The notes beneath the pieces were generated by a model, which saw nothing but the letters and a program-made list of their open reading frames with translations, had not been told where the DNA came from and did no database searches. Both the position numbers and the translations under genes were made by a program. Below, piece by piece: positions 51,568 to 59,689 of a stretch of 64,000 nt of DNA. This DNA comes from an uncultured Oscillospiraceae bacterium (GTDB lineage Bacteria > Bacillota > Clostridia > Oscillospirales > Acutalibacteraceae). Where the stretch lies: positions 1 to 64,000 of the forward strand of contig UQBX01000004.1 of NCBI GenBank assembly GCA_900539425.1, in the 5' to 3' direction. Numbering within the stretch: position 1 is the first letter of the stretch; each line of letters begins with the position of its first letter.

Positions 51568-52071
51568 GTGAAAACCAAATTAACTGAAATTAAAGAAAAC
51601 GAACTCAAAACTGCATTCATAATGCATTTCAAAGGATTTTTGCACACATTTTTTAAATACAGAGATTGGTGGAATAATCCGATATTTCTTGTATACCCGA
51701 AATTCAGAAAGTATTTTTATAGCGAAAATATGTTTATGTATTTTATATTGTGTGATGATAAGCCGGTGGGTCAGTTATGGATATAAAAAAAAGAAAACGA
51801 AGTTTATCTTGCCAGATTGTTTGTATTGAAAGAGGTTCAAAACAAAGGCATAGCAACTAAAGCTTTGCAGCTTGCAGAGCAAATTTTCAGCGGCCGACAG
51901 CGTTGGCGTCTTGATACTATCAAAGAGGAGAAAAATAACTGCCGTCTGTATGAAAAATCAGGATATAAACAAACAGGCGCAGAAAAGAAGATAAACAAAA
52001 GAATGACGATTATTGAATATGAAAAGGAGTATAAAAATGAATTACATAGTGAATTATTACAACAAATATAA
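51568..52071 (+). pseudogene. GNAT acetyltransferase interrupted by an in-frame TAA
   Basis: From GTG 51568 (CGGAGATGATG upstream) the frame runs to GQLWI, meets TAA at 51784-51786, and continues in the same frame as KKENEVYLARLFVLKEVQNKGIATKAL to 52071. Together these form one GNAT N-acetyltransferase of about 167 codons: acceptor part, then LFVLKEVQNKGIATKALQLAE (acetyl-CoA loop) and RLYEKSGYKQTGAEK. No bases are missing, so a single point change (such as CAA to TAA) explains it; read-through is the alternative. Its 3' end overlaps the next gene by 35 bp. Confidence 0.75.
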
Positions 52072-52822
52072 TGAAGACGGAAGGCTTAAGAGAAAAAACA
52101 GACTGCCCGAATATTTAATAACAATGAAATACATAGAAAAATATTTAAAACCGAATTCAAAAATACTTGAAATCGGCGCAGGAACAGGGAGATATTCTAT
52201 TACACTTGCCGAAAAAGGTTATGATGTTACCGCCGTTGAACTTGTGCCGCGCAACATAGAAATTATGAAAAAGAAAGTTAAGCCGAACCACAATATTAAA
52301 ATTTACGAAGGCAATGCCTGTGATTTATCTTTTATTGAAAGCGGTGTATATGATATAGTTTTGCTGCTTGGGCCTATGTATCATCTTTATAACGAAGAAG
52401 ACAAACATAAGGCAATTAGCGAAGCAATAAGAGTTGCAAAAAAAGGCGGAATAATTTACTCTGCATACTGTAACAATGACACGGTTATGTATAAAATGTT
52501 TTACACTAAGAAAATTTTAAATCATTTAAAAAACGGTGATATTGACGAAAATTACCACGCCGTATCAAAGCCTGAATTGATTTTTGAATTATACCGAAAA
52601 GAAGACATTGACAGACTTATGAGTAAATATGATGTTACAAGACTTCATTTTGTAGGCGTAGATATGCTGTCTTATCTATACAACAATAAACTTGAAAGGC
52701 TTAATAAAAAAGAGTTTGAAGAATATATGAAATTTTTAAATGTAATTTGCGAAAACGAAAGTATGACGGGGCTGTCAATTCACATGCTGGATATTTTCAG
52801 AAAGGAGAGTGATTTAATATGA
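52037..52822 (+). CDS. class I SAM-dependent methyltransferase
   Basis: 261 aa from ATG 52037 (AAAAGGAG 7 bp upstream). Rossmann motif I ILEIGAGTGRYSITLAEKGYDVTAVEL (~40-66), motif II acidic residue, IVLLLGPMYHLYNEEDKHKAISEAIRVAKKGGIIYSAYCNN (motifs IV-V). Substrate unknown. Overlaps the broken GNAT gene by 35 bp and the next methyltransferase by 4 bp, so translation is coupled along the operon. Confidence 0.85.
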   Translation: MNYIVNYYNKYNEDGRLKRKNRLPEYLITMKYIEKYLKPNSKILEIGAGTGRYSITLAEKGYDVTAVELVPRNIEIMKKKVKPNHNIKIYEGNACDLSFIESGVYDIVLLLGPMYHLYNEEDKHKAISEAIRVAKKGGIIYSAYCNNDTVMYKMFYTKKILNHLKNGDIDENYHAVSKPELIFELYRKEDIDRLMSKYDVTRLHFVGVDMLSYLYNNKLERLNKKEFEEYMKFLNVICENESMTGLSIHMLDIFRKESDLI

Positions 52823-53607
52823 TAAATAACAAAAACATAGATAACGGAAAAAATTTTGACTGGGGTTTAGCGAGTGCCGATTATGCCAAATACCGTGATA
52901 TTTATCCTGACGAGTTTTATAAAAAAATAGTTGATTTGGGGTGTTGCGTAGAAAACCAGACTGTATTGGATTTGGGAACAGGTACGGGCGTCCTTCCCAG
53001 AAATATGTATAAATTCGGAGCAAAATGGATAGGTTGTGATATTTCTGAAAATCAAATTAAATACGCAAAGGAAATGAGCAAAGGTCTTGATATAGATTAT
53101 ATTGTTTCATCTGCGGAAAATTTGAATTTTGAAGAGGGATGTTTTGATGTAGTTACTGCTTGTCAGTGCTTTATGTATTTTGATAAATCTGTTATCCCGC
53201 CTAAAATCCATAAATGGCTGAAACCGGGCGGACATTTTCTTATTCTTTATATGGCTTGGCTGCCTTTTGAAAGTGAGATAGCAAAAGCAAGTGAAGATTT
53301 AGTGTTAAAATACAATCCCTCCTGGTCGGGTGCAGGAATGGCAAGGTATGAACTGAGTGCTCCGGATTGGTCAAAAAGATTTTTTGATGTTTCAAACGCT
53401 GTTGCCTATGAAATGGATTTACCATTCACACGGGAAACATGGCATGGAAGAATTAAAGCCTGCCGAGGGATAGGTGCATCATCATTGTCAGATGAAGAAA
53501 AATACAAATGGGAAAAAGAGCATCTTGATTATCTAAAAACAGTTCCTGCTGAATTTACCATTCCGCATTATATTACCATACTTGATTTAAAAAGAAAGGA
53601 TTTATAA
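52819..53607 (+). CDS. class I SAM-dependent methyltransferase
   Basis: 262 aa, start ATG 52819 overlapping the upstream stop (ATGA), GGAGAGTG upstream. Motif I VLDLGTGTGVLPRNM (~50-64), IGCDIS, FDVVTACQCFMYFDKSV and WLKPGGHFLILYM. The second half (NPSWSGAGMARYELSAPDW) looks like the ubiquinone/menaquinone-type or small-molecule methyltransferases. Not homologous in detail to its neighbour. Substrate unknown. Confidence 0.85.
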   Translation: MINNKNIDNGKNFDWGLASADYAKYRDIYPDEFYKKIVDLGCCVENQTVLDLGTGTGVLPRNMYKFGAKWIGCDISENQIKYAKEMSKGLDIDYIVSSAENLNFEEGCFDVVTACQCFMYFDKSVIPPKIHKWLKPGGHFLILYMAWLPFESEIAKASEDLVLKYNPSWSGAGMARYELSAPDWSKRFFDVSNAVAYEMDLPFTRETWHGRIKACRGIGASSLSDEEKYKWEKEHLDYLKTVPAEFTIPHYITILDLKRKDL

Positions 53608-54338
53608 TGAAAATAGGAATAATAACGGATATACATAATAACTATGAAGCTTTGAATGCCGTCTTAGATGAATTTGAATTATGCGGAGTTCAAAAAATCA
53701 TCTGCTGCGGAGATATTATCGGTATAGGTCCCGAACCTGAGAAAACAGTAAAAAGAATTATGCAATTGAAAAGCAAAATTGAATTTGTTCGTGGTAATCA
53801 TGAAGAATATCTAATTGGCGGCATCCCGAGTAAAGTGCCTAATGATGAAATGATGAGTTATGAAGAAATGGAGTACCACAAATGGGAACACCTTAAACTC
53901 AGCGGTGAATCTGTTAGATTTATAAGATCTCTGCCTTATAGCAAAACAATAAATATCGGCAATAAAAAAATTTATGCGGCTCACTATTCAATGAGCAGTG
54001 AAAATAAATACATAAATTATAATCCCAAACCATCATTTAGTGATTTGGGTTATATGTTTAAAAATGTAAAAGCAGATATAATATTATATGGTCATAATCA
54101 TAACGCATCTGTAAATCATGAGTCGGATAAGTGGTACATAAACAGCGGCTCGTTGGGTTGCCCTGTCGGCACATTAAACAGCGCCAATGCTGGTGTTCTC
54201 AGCATTGACGGCGATAATGTTAGTTACGAGCAATTAGCTGTAACTTATAATGTGAATAAAGTTGTAGATGATATAAAGAATATAAAATACCCGGATCATA
54301 AAAATATTCTGCTCTATTTTTACGGAGTAAAAAATTAA
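53607..54338 (+). CDS. calcineurin-like metallophosphoesterase (YfcE-like)
   Basis: 243 aa; start overlaps the previous stop by one base (TAATG). Metal-binding motifs IITDIHNNYEAL (Asp8, His10), CCGDIIGIGPEP, VRGNHEEYLIGG, IYAAHYS and LYGHNHNASV (GHNH). The fold is that of YfcE/MJ0936 phosphodiesterases. Last gene of the attenuated operon; no terminator seen immediately after, but AT-rich sequence and tandem hairpins follow from 54559. Confidence 0.87.
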   Translation: MKIGIITDIHNNYEALNAVLDEFELCGVQKIICCGDIIGIGPEPEKTVKRIMQLKSKIEFVRGNHEEYLIGGIPSKVPNDEMMSYEEMEYHKWEHLKLSGESVRFIRSLPYSKTINIGNKKIYAAHYSMSSENKYINYNPKPSFSDLGYMFKNVKADIILYGHNHNASVNHESDKWYINSGSLGCPVGTLNSANAGVLSIDGDNVSYEQLAVTYNVNKVVDDIKNIKYPDHKNILLYFYGVKN

Positions 54339-54520
54339 TGTGTTACTTTTTCAAATCTCCTGCTATCATTTTGCAAATACAATAATTAAGCAAACAGTGC
54401 AGTTTTTTATTTGTATTTTGCCTAATATCAATGTATAGCATCACCGTTAGTTATAACCTCTTTTTCCAATACTCCTTTATTTTTTATTATACTGTATTAC
54501 ATTCGGTTGGTATTCAACCC

Positions 54521-54550
54521 ATCTCAAGCAATCTCAAGTTATCTCAAGGT
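54521..54550 (+). repeat. three tandem 10 bp repeats (ATCTCAAGNN)
   Basis: ATCTCAAG at 54521-54528, 54531-54538 and 54541-54548, exactly 10 bp apart, one helical turn. They sit just before the first element-end hairpins, a position expected of recombinase or regulator binding sites. The intergenic stretch 54339-54520 holds nothing else I can name. Confidence 0.7.
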
Positions 54551-54558
54551 GAAAACGG

Positions 54559-54600
54559 AAAAGGCTCTAAGCCCCGATTTTAAGGGGTTTAGAGCCTTTT
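54559..54600 (+). terminator. large bidirectional hairpin
   Basis: AAAAGGCTCTAAGCCCC (54559-54575) pairs with GGGGTTTAGAGCCTTTT (54584-54600), one G-T, 8 nt loop, A tract before and T tract after. Confidence 0.8.
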
Positions 54601-54606
54601 GGCATA

Positions 54607-54637
54607 AAAAAAGACGGTTTAGAAAACCGTCTTTTTT
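54607..54637 (+). terminator. second bidirectional hairpin
   Basis: AAAAAAGACGGTTT (54607-54620), loop AGA, AAACCGTCTTTTTT (54624-54637): perfect 14 bp palindrome 7 bp after the first hairpin. Confidence 0.8.
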
Positions 54638-54672
54638 GGTCGCGGTGAATAAAAATATTAAACGAGCGTGTC

Positions 54673-54800
54673 CTGTTGATTTAACAGGACACACACGTTT
54701 TTCTCCCATAGTTAAGCCGTTTTTGAGAATTGCAGTTCTTGCCGATTTTAATTTATATCCCCCATAGGTTGCCATTTGGTTGACATTCAGCACCTTTTAG
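54673..54800 (+). repeat. direct repeat, left copy, of the island boundary
   Basis: About 128 bp that recur in the same orientation at 63652-63780 with roughly 17 mismatches and no gaps by eye. Shared cores include TTAAGCC, TTGCAGTTCTTGCC, TTGCCATTTGGTT and ACATTCAGCACCTTTT. A perfect hairpin GTGTCCTGTT-GATTT-AACAGGACAC (54668-54692) overlaps its left end. On the minus strand both copies can be read as a similar peptide (MLNVNQMAT...ARTA...GLT.G.KRVCP.KST), so they could descend from coding DNA of a repeated element. Confidence 0.75.
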
Positions 54801-55383
54801 AGTTTTATCAATTATCCGACTGCCTTAGATAAAACCGTGAACCATGTGTGGCTCACGCTTTGGAGATGAATAATATAATACTAAGACTTTGTTATTATAG
54901 CCTATTGCCTTGAAAACTTCATTGTCTATATAACAATTAGAAATTAAAAAAGATACTACATAGTGGTTTCTCTAACATATTTTAAAATTTATTAAATATT
55001 AATTTTATAAAGATCTATTTTAATTCGTGTTATTATAAATTTATCAATGATGTTTTACCAATTTATAAATCTACACATTTGTGCCATCATAATACATTAT
55101 TTATCTTTTATTATTTGAAATCTTAACTTTCCAATTGCCACATTTAATTGTTTATTTACATTATATAAATCCTCGAATTTTTACTTTTTCAATATTACTG
55201 CTAATATTTTTTTCACTACAATTAACTTTTTTCCAATTTTCAAAATCACTATTTTAAAGTTATCCAACATCAAATCTATTATTTTGCCTTTCATTTGTGA
55301 AATTTTCAGGGACATTTTTGGATTTGAATTTAACAACAATATAACACTAACTATTGAATATTCAGGAGTATATATTACGAAAC
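54801..55383. other. AT-rich non-coding stretch
   Basis: About 580 bp with no ORF longer than a few tens of codons, no RNA gene and no clear repeat. Probably decayed DNA. Confidence 0.5.
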
Positions 55384-56276
55384 TTATAATATATTAATAA
55401 TTTTTTTACCTTGTACACAAGATACAATAAATCCAGCACAATAAAAAGCATTTGCCATCAATGGATTTTGAGATCTTGAATTATGCATTAGAAAAAAATT
55501 ATCGACCGTCCAGCTACCAGTATAAGCAATAATTTAAATCGGTATCAAACTATCATATTTTATTAGCAACATCATAAAGTTCTCTCTAAGCCTGGCGTAG
55601 ATAATGATACATTTCTATTTTTGTATCACACTAAGCTGATGTTTAAATACTTAAAGCAAATTAAATATATTGTGGAAACTGCTTGATATAAAAAAGAGCC
55701 ATAAAATTCATCTTAATATTCAATTTCCGAATCTGGTTCAAAATAAGCAATTTTGATAAAATAACCTAGTATGATAATTTCAGTATTATGATAAAAGAGC
55801 AATACTGTTTGTCGTTTTAGATTATCATTTTCATATATTAAATCCAATTTTTAATAAGATTTCATTGTCAACATCACCATCATCAAACTCATTCCTCTAT
55901 AGATTACTTTCTGTTTTTTAAAACCTCAAACGCATCGTGTCTTAGATCATTGAATTTATAACTGTACTCGGATTAATTATCGCAAGTAGTTTCTAATTTT
56001 TTAGTAAAAACTGTGTTAAAGTATTATCTTGCATATTTTATTTTGTAGAACCTAAACGGCAATGATATTTGCCTCTGTATGATACTTGAAAAGCGATTGT
56101 ATTACATCATTATCGCCATACAAATTCTCATAAGCTATAATTCTAAAATGATTGATAATCTTATTCAGTATATTTTCAAATAATAATTTTGAATTACTTA
56201 AACCTAAAATGTTATCCTTATCATTAATTATATAAATATCTTTCCACCATGTGCATTTTAGAAACCACAAATCCAT
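55384..56276 (-). pseudogene. decayed gene of unknown family
   Basis: Pieces of coding sequence are spread over the minus strand: an open stretch of 74 codons at 56052-56276 (WFLKCTWWKDIYIINDKDN...YGDNDVIQSLFKYHTEANIIAV), then broken segments EPDSEIEY*DEFYGSFLYQAVSTIYLICF, KIEMYHYLRQA*RELYDVANKI and finally AYTGSWTVDNFFLMHNSRS and NPLMANAFYCAGFIVSCVQG to a TAA at 55384. The joins need several stops and frameshifts. The family is not recognised. The helical YHYLRQA...RELYDVANK and the position beside defence genes may hint at an immunity role, but that is speculation. Confidence 0.5.
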
Positions 56277-57095
56277 TCAAGATATTCAACTCTAGCTTTC
56301 ACTAGAATTATATACATAATTTTAATCTATTCCTTGTTTAATATATTTTAACAAACCAATTTATAAAGATATAAGTATTTGTAATATTATAAAATGAACA
56401 ACCTATTAGCAAATACAAAATACCATGAGCATACAGTGAACGGTAATTATAAACAATATGAAATAAACAAGTATCAATTCTTTATGTTAATATGTTAGAT
56501 ATTAATACTATAACATATTAACAATTCAATATATTTACAATAATACTCGTTCTTGATTATATAATTTATCCAATCTATTCCACAAATGGTTAAATAGATT
56601 GTCTTAAATCCTTAAGCAAAATAAAACACTTAAATACAAAAGAAACGGTTAGTTCGTGGAACTAACCGTTTCAATTTACTAGTACACAAATTAGACAATG
56701 CACTATAAAATATCAATTATTTGAGCTTTGACCATTATATAAATAATTTACATTATTCTTGTTGAGAGACCTAACTCGATACAGAATGATACGATCTAAC
56801 GAAACCATGCATCTCATATATCAACTTTTCTAAAAGGATATCTTAATATATACATATTTGTAGTTAGAAATCACATACTATAAAAATCCTTTGCAGTGAA
56901 ATAAATTAAACCAAATAATCAACTGTTCACAGATTATTGTAAATTATCTAATTATATTATAAATGCAATTCGTAGAATAAATTTCAGTTTTCACATATAA
57001 CTTGAATTCTAACCACAGTCTCCTTGAGCATAGTAATTCCAAATATCGCTTATTAATTATATAATGTCACTGAATTACTATGTCAAAAAGTTGTT
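56277..57095. other. AT-rich stretch with inverted repeats, no gene
   Basis: No coding signal. Contains the perfect palindrome at 56643-56671 and an 11 bp inverted repeat CATAGTAATTC (57029-57039) / GAATTACTATG (57072-57082) directly beyond the 3' edge of the rRNA fragment. Confidence 0.5.
56643..56671. terminator. perfect inverted repeat, possible terminator
   Basis: AAACGGTTAGTT (56643-56654), loop CGTGG, AACTAACCGTTT (56660-56671). Tail CAATTTAC is a poor T tract; on the minus strand the tail is TCTTTTGTATT, slightly better. Confidence 0.5.
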
Positions 57096-57452
57096 CATTG
57101 TACAATATTTCCCACTGCTGCCTCCCGTAGGAGTCTGACCGTGTTTCAGTCCCAACGTGGCCGTTCAACCTTTCAGTCTAGCTACTAATTAGCAACTTGT
57201 AAGACCGTTACCCCACCAAAAACCTAATTAGCCTTTAGACCATCCTTTAGCGATAAAACTTTGGTATTCCTATCAAGGGGTACTACTGTTTGTTTCCAAA
57301 CTATATTGACTCTAATGGGCAAGTTACTTACCTGTCAGCCACTCAGTCATGTCAGAAGTCATTCCAAAGGAAGCTACATTCAAGTTTCGTTTGACTTGCA
57401 TATGTTAGGTACGCCGCCAGCATTCATTCTGCGCCAGGATTAAGCTCTCGTA
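57096..57452 (-). rRNA. degenerate 5' fragment of a 16S rRNA gene
   Basis: Minus strand reads the first ~360 nt of a bacterial 16S rRNA: GAGAGCTTAATCCTGGCGCAG, then GTACCTAACATATGCAAGTC, GAGTGGCTGACAGGTAAGTAAC, GTTTGGAAACAAACAGTAGTACC, GGTGGGGTAACGGTC, GGCCACGTTGGGACTGAAAC and CTCCTACGGGAGGCAGCAG-TGGGAAATATTG, where it stops abruptly. Compared with the usual consensus most differences are G-to-A or C-to-T changes, and a block after GTAAGTAAC (the GCGTGGGTAA segment) is missing. It cannot be functional. Upstream DNA (57453-57500) resembles an rRNA leader. Origin (own decayed operon or foreign) is open. Confidence 0.85.
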
Positions 57453-57539
57453 ATATATTCATGGACTTCACTTTATCGAACATTTTCATCGTTGTTCATT
57501 TTTTAAGGTCCTTCTTAAATTAAAAAAACTATAAAACTA

Positions 57540-57977
57540 CTATTCCTCCAGCATTTTCAGATCATGTTCGGTAATTGAATTTAGGTTTTTCAAATAACAA
57601 ATTAATGCATTTTTTAATATTTGTGAAAAATTAACTTTATATTTCTCGGCTAATATATTTAGCCATTCAGGTATTGTTAATGTCTTTTTTACTGTTCGTA
57701 ATGATTTTACAATACACTTATTTATATCCAAAACAACCAATTGAATGAGAGAATATGTGTAATTTTCACAAATTGAATTAAAATCTGATGCTTGTGGTAA
57801 TTTCCCTAAATTTTCCTGATAATAAATTGCCAAAGCCTCATGCGCATTATACACTGCTTCCTCCAACGAATCACCTTGTGTATAACAGCCTTGCAAATCC
57901 GGAAAATCAACAAAATATTTTTGATCATCACTTACAATAAATAATGCATAATAACCTATAAAACTTTTTTCTTGCAT
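57540..57977 (-). CDS. hicB: HicB-family antitoxin
   Basis: 145 aa from ATG 57977 (AAAGGAGGTA 9 bp upstream). N-terminal partial RNase-H-like HicB fold: GYYALFIVSDDQKYFVDFPDLQGCYTQGDSLEEAVYNAHEALAIYYQE. C-terminal ribbon-helix-helix: VKKTLTIPEWLNILAEKYKVNFSQILKNALICYL. HicB neutralises the HicA mRNA nuclease and represses the operon. The upstream partner at 58092 is unusual, 114 bp away on the same strand, with a hairpin AGGTGGGA/TCCCACCT (58051-58075) between. Confidence 0.87.
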   Translation of the reverse strand: MQEKSFIGYYALFIVSDDQKYFVDFPDLQGCYTQGDSLEEAVYNAHEALAIYYQENLGKLPQASDFNSICENYTYSLIQLVVLDINKCIVKSLRTVKKTLTIPEWLNILAEKYKVNFSQILKNALICYLKNLNSITEHDLKMLEE

Positions 57978-58091
57978 TGTAACAGTACCTCCTTTATAAA
58001 ATAAATTCATATAATATAACTGATATTTATTATCACAGGGTTCTTGCAAAAGGTGGGAAATGGAAAATCCCACCTCCTACACGAATACTAG

Positions 58092-58268
58092 TTAGATGCC
58101 TAACAACTCTCTAACTTTTTCAACCAGCTGTGTAACAAGTTCCCCTACCTTAGGTACAGTTACGACAATATTAATACTAAAGTCGTTTTTTATACAGTAG
58201 TGATTATTATATTCAATAACCTCACAACCTGCATTAACAGCAATAGAAATTAATTCCTGTGTTTTCAT
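58092..58268 (-). CDS. small HicA-like protein, possible toxin
   Basis: 58 aa from ATG 58268 (AAAGGAG 7 bp upstream): MKTQELISIAVNAGCEVIEY, then NNHYCIKNDFSINIVVTVP and KVGELVTQLVEKVRELLGI. Length, the MK-x-ELI opening, a histidine near residue 23 in the place of the usual GSH, and a beta strand ending in TVP followed by a helix resemble HicA (the double-stranded RNA-binding-type nuclease). The GSH motif itself is absent. Position just before hicB supports the pairing. Could instead be an unrelated small ORF. Confidence 0.5.
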   Translation of the reverse strand: MKTQELISIAVNAGCEVIEYNNHYCIKNDFSINIVVTVPKVGELVTQLVEKVRELLGI

Positions 58269-58291
58269 CAGTTTTCTCCTTTCTTATATTT

Positions 58292-58315
58292 TTAATACCA
58301 CTTTCGATAAAGCAT
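58292..58315 (-). CDS. 7-codon open reading frame with strong ribosome site
   Basis: MLYRKWY then TAA, preceded by AAAGGAGA 8 bp upstream, in the leader of the hicA-like gene. Possibly a regulatory mini-ORF; may be chance. Confidence 0.3.
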   Translation of the reverse strand: MLYRKWY

Positions 58316-58351
58316 TGAAAAAGTCTCCTTTCTAAAGCGATCGTCAGTATA

Positions 58352-58379
58352 ATTATAGCACGTATTTAGCACGTGTCAA
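58352..58379 (-). promoter_or_regulatory. promoter with direct-repeat operator of the hicA-like/hicB pair
   Basis: Minus strand TTGACA (58374-58379), 16 bp spacer, TATAAT (58352-58357). The core contains a direct repeat ACGTGCTA...ACGTGCTA, 11 bp apart, covering the spacer and -10 box; a plausible HicB operator. Confidence 0.65.
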
Positions 58380-58731
58380 GTCTATTTGCGAAATTACTTC
58401 TTTAAAATTATAATTATCCTATTATTGCTATTGCTGATTATTAATAATTTTCGTTACTTTTTATTATTTTTTACACTTAAAATTGGTATGGTTTTTAGAT
58501 TTATACATTTTTGCATGATTTTTGTACATTCATACATTTTGTAATGATAAATCTATATTTTTATGTTGTTTAATACAAAAATACAGTAGATTTGAAATGA
58601 AAAATAATATTTTTATAAGTTGACGTGGCAGAAAAAGCAAATTGATTTTTTCTTGTTTTTATACATTTGATATAGAGTTATGGTTTTCATGCAAGAATGT
58701 TAAAATTAGAGATTATGAGAACCAAAAATGA
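58380..58731. other. AT-rich region without gene
   Basis: No coding potential or RNA gene seen; homopolymer-rich. It separates the divergent hic operon and the decayed plus-strand gene. Confidence 0.45.
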
Positions 58732-59504
58732 ATGAATGAAACAATTGAACAAAGTACACGAGGCATTTTTATTGACAAAGAGAATATTTTTACTCTGTGG
58801 CAATTTCGAGGCAGGTGCGATATCGAAAGTAAGTCCAAAAAATTATATGATATGAGTAAATTAAAATAAAGTCCAAAAGAATTGCCTTTGTTTCATTATC
58901 AAAGTACTGTATTTAATAAAGAAAGTGTATGTGAATTATTTCAAGAATATTTTAATAGATGACTCTGTTAACAATGAGAAAATTTCAAAAAGCATTTGAT
59001 ATAAAGAGAAAGAAATTTACAAAACACTTGATATCTATTTAAACTTATAATTTTTTATCAGATGAAAATTATGTACTAAGTCTTAGTTCTATTATTCCAG
59101 AAAGCAATAAAGGGAAGATAAAAAACGGATAAAAGAAGTATAAAAAATCTTTTAAACAATAGAAGTATGAAAAAATAGATCCAAAAAGTATGGAAAAAGT
59201 TTGCATTTTATAATTGATAGAACTGTCATATTTGTGTATTTATATAATTACAAAATACATATCGAACAAATCTTAAGAAGGGATTTTAAATCATATCAAA
59301 ATGTAATACTAATTTTAAAATGATTATTTGATTGCTTTAAGATTATGATTTGAAACAACTATATGAAGCAAACTATAAATAAAAAATAGTTTTGATTAAT
59401 ATCCAGATATGAGTAATTTATATGGTGAATACCTTCACGTATGATTAAAGCCATTTTCATATTTAAATGAAAGAACTGATAACTATTTTGAACAGAAATA
59501 ACAA
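58732..59504 (+). pseudogene. decayed gene of unknown family upstream of hamA
   Basis: From ATG 58732 the frame reads MNETIEQSTRGIFIDKENIF, TLWQFRGRCDIESKSKKLYD, MSKLK, TAA, then in the same frame SPKELPLFHYQSTVFNKESV and CELFQEYFNR, TGA. With frame changes it goes on as EKEIYKTLDIYLNL, LSDENYVLSLSSIIPESNKG, YNYKIHIEQILRRDFKSYQN, then PDMSNLYGEYLHV and ends as LKPFSYLNERTDNYFEQK at TAA 59504. About 250 codons with at least four stops that look like CAA-to-TAA or TGG-to-TGA changes and two frameshifts. Family not recognised. The AT-directed decay matches the rRNA fragment. Confidence 0.6.
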
Positions 59505-59689
59505 ATGTATTTATTATTCTACTAAGAAATTCTTAATGTTAAAATAAATATGAAAAAGCAAAATCAAATTAAACTTTAATTGTACTATAAGTTAAGAACA
59601 CATCAATATGTTGAAAAAAGCTTTTTTTTGTTATATAATTAAATTGGATTGTTTATTTCCATATTATTTTTTGCTGAGGATACAATCGT

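Noticed and set aside
54507..54793. Overlapping ORFs of 84-86 codons on both strands
   Set aside because: They run through two perfect terminator hairpins and a repeat; treated as repeat DNA, not genes.
56052..56276. 74-codon minus-strand ORF as an intact gene
   Set aside because: Coding signal continues beyond its stop in other frames, so it is one piece of a decayed gene.
57261..57443. 60-codon plus-strand ORF
   Set aside because: Lies antisense within the 16S rRNA fragment.
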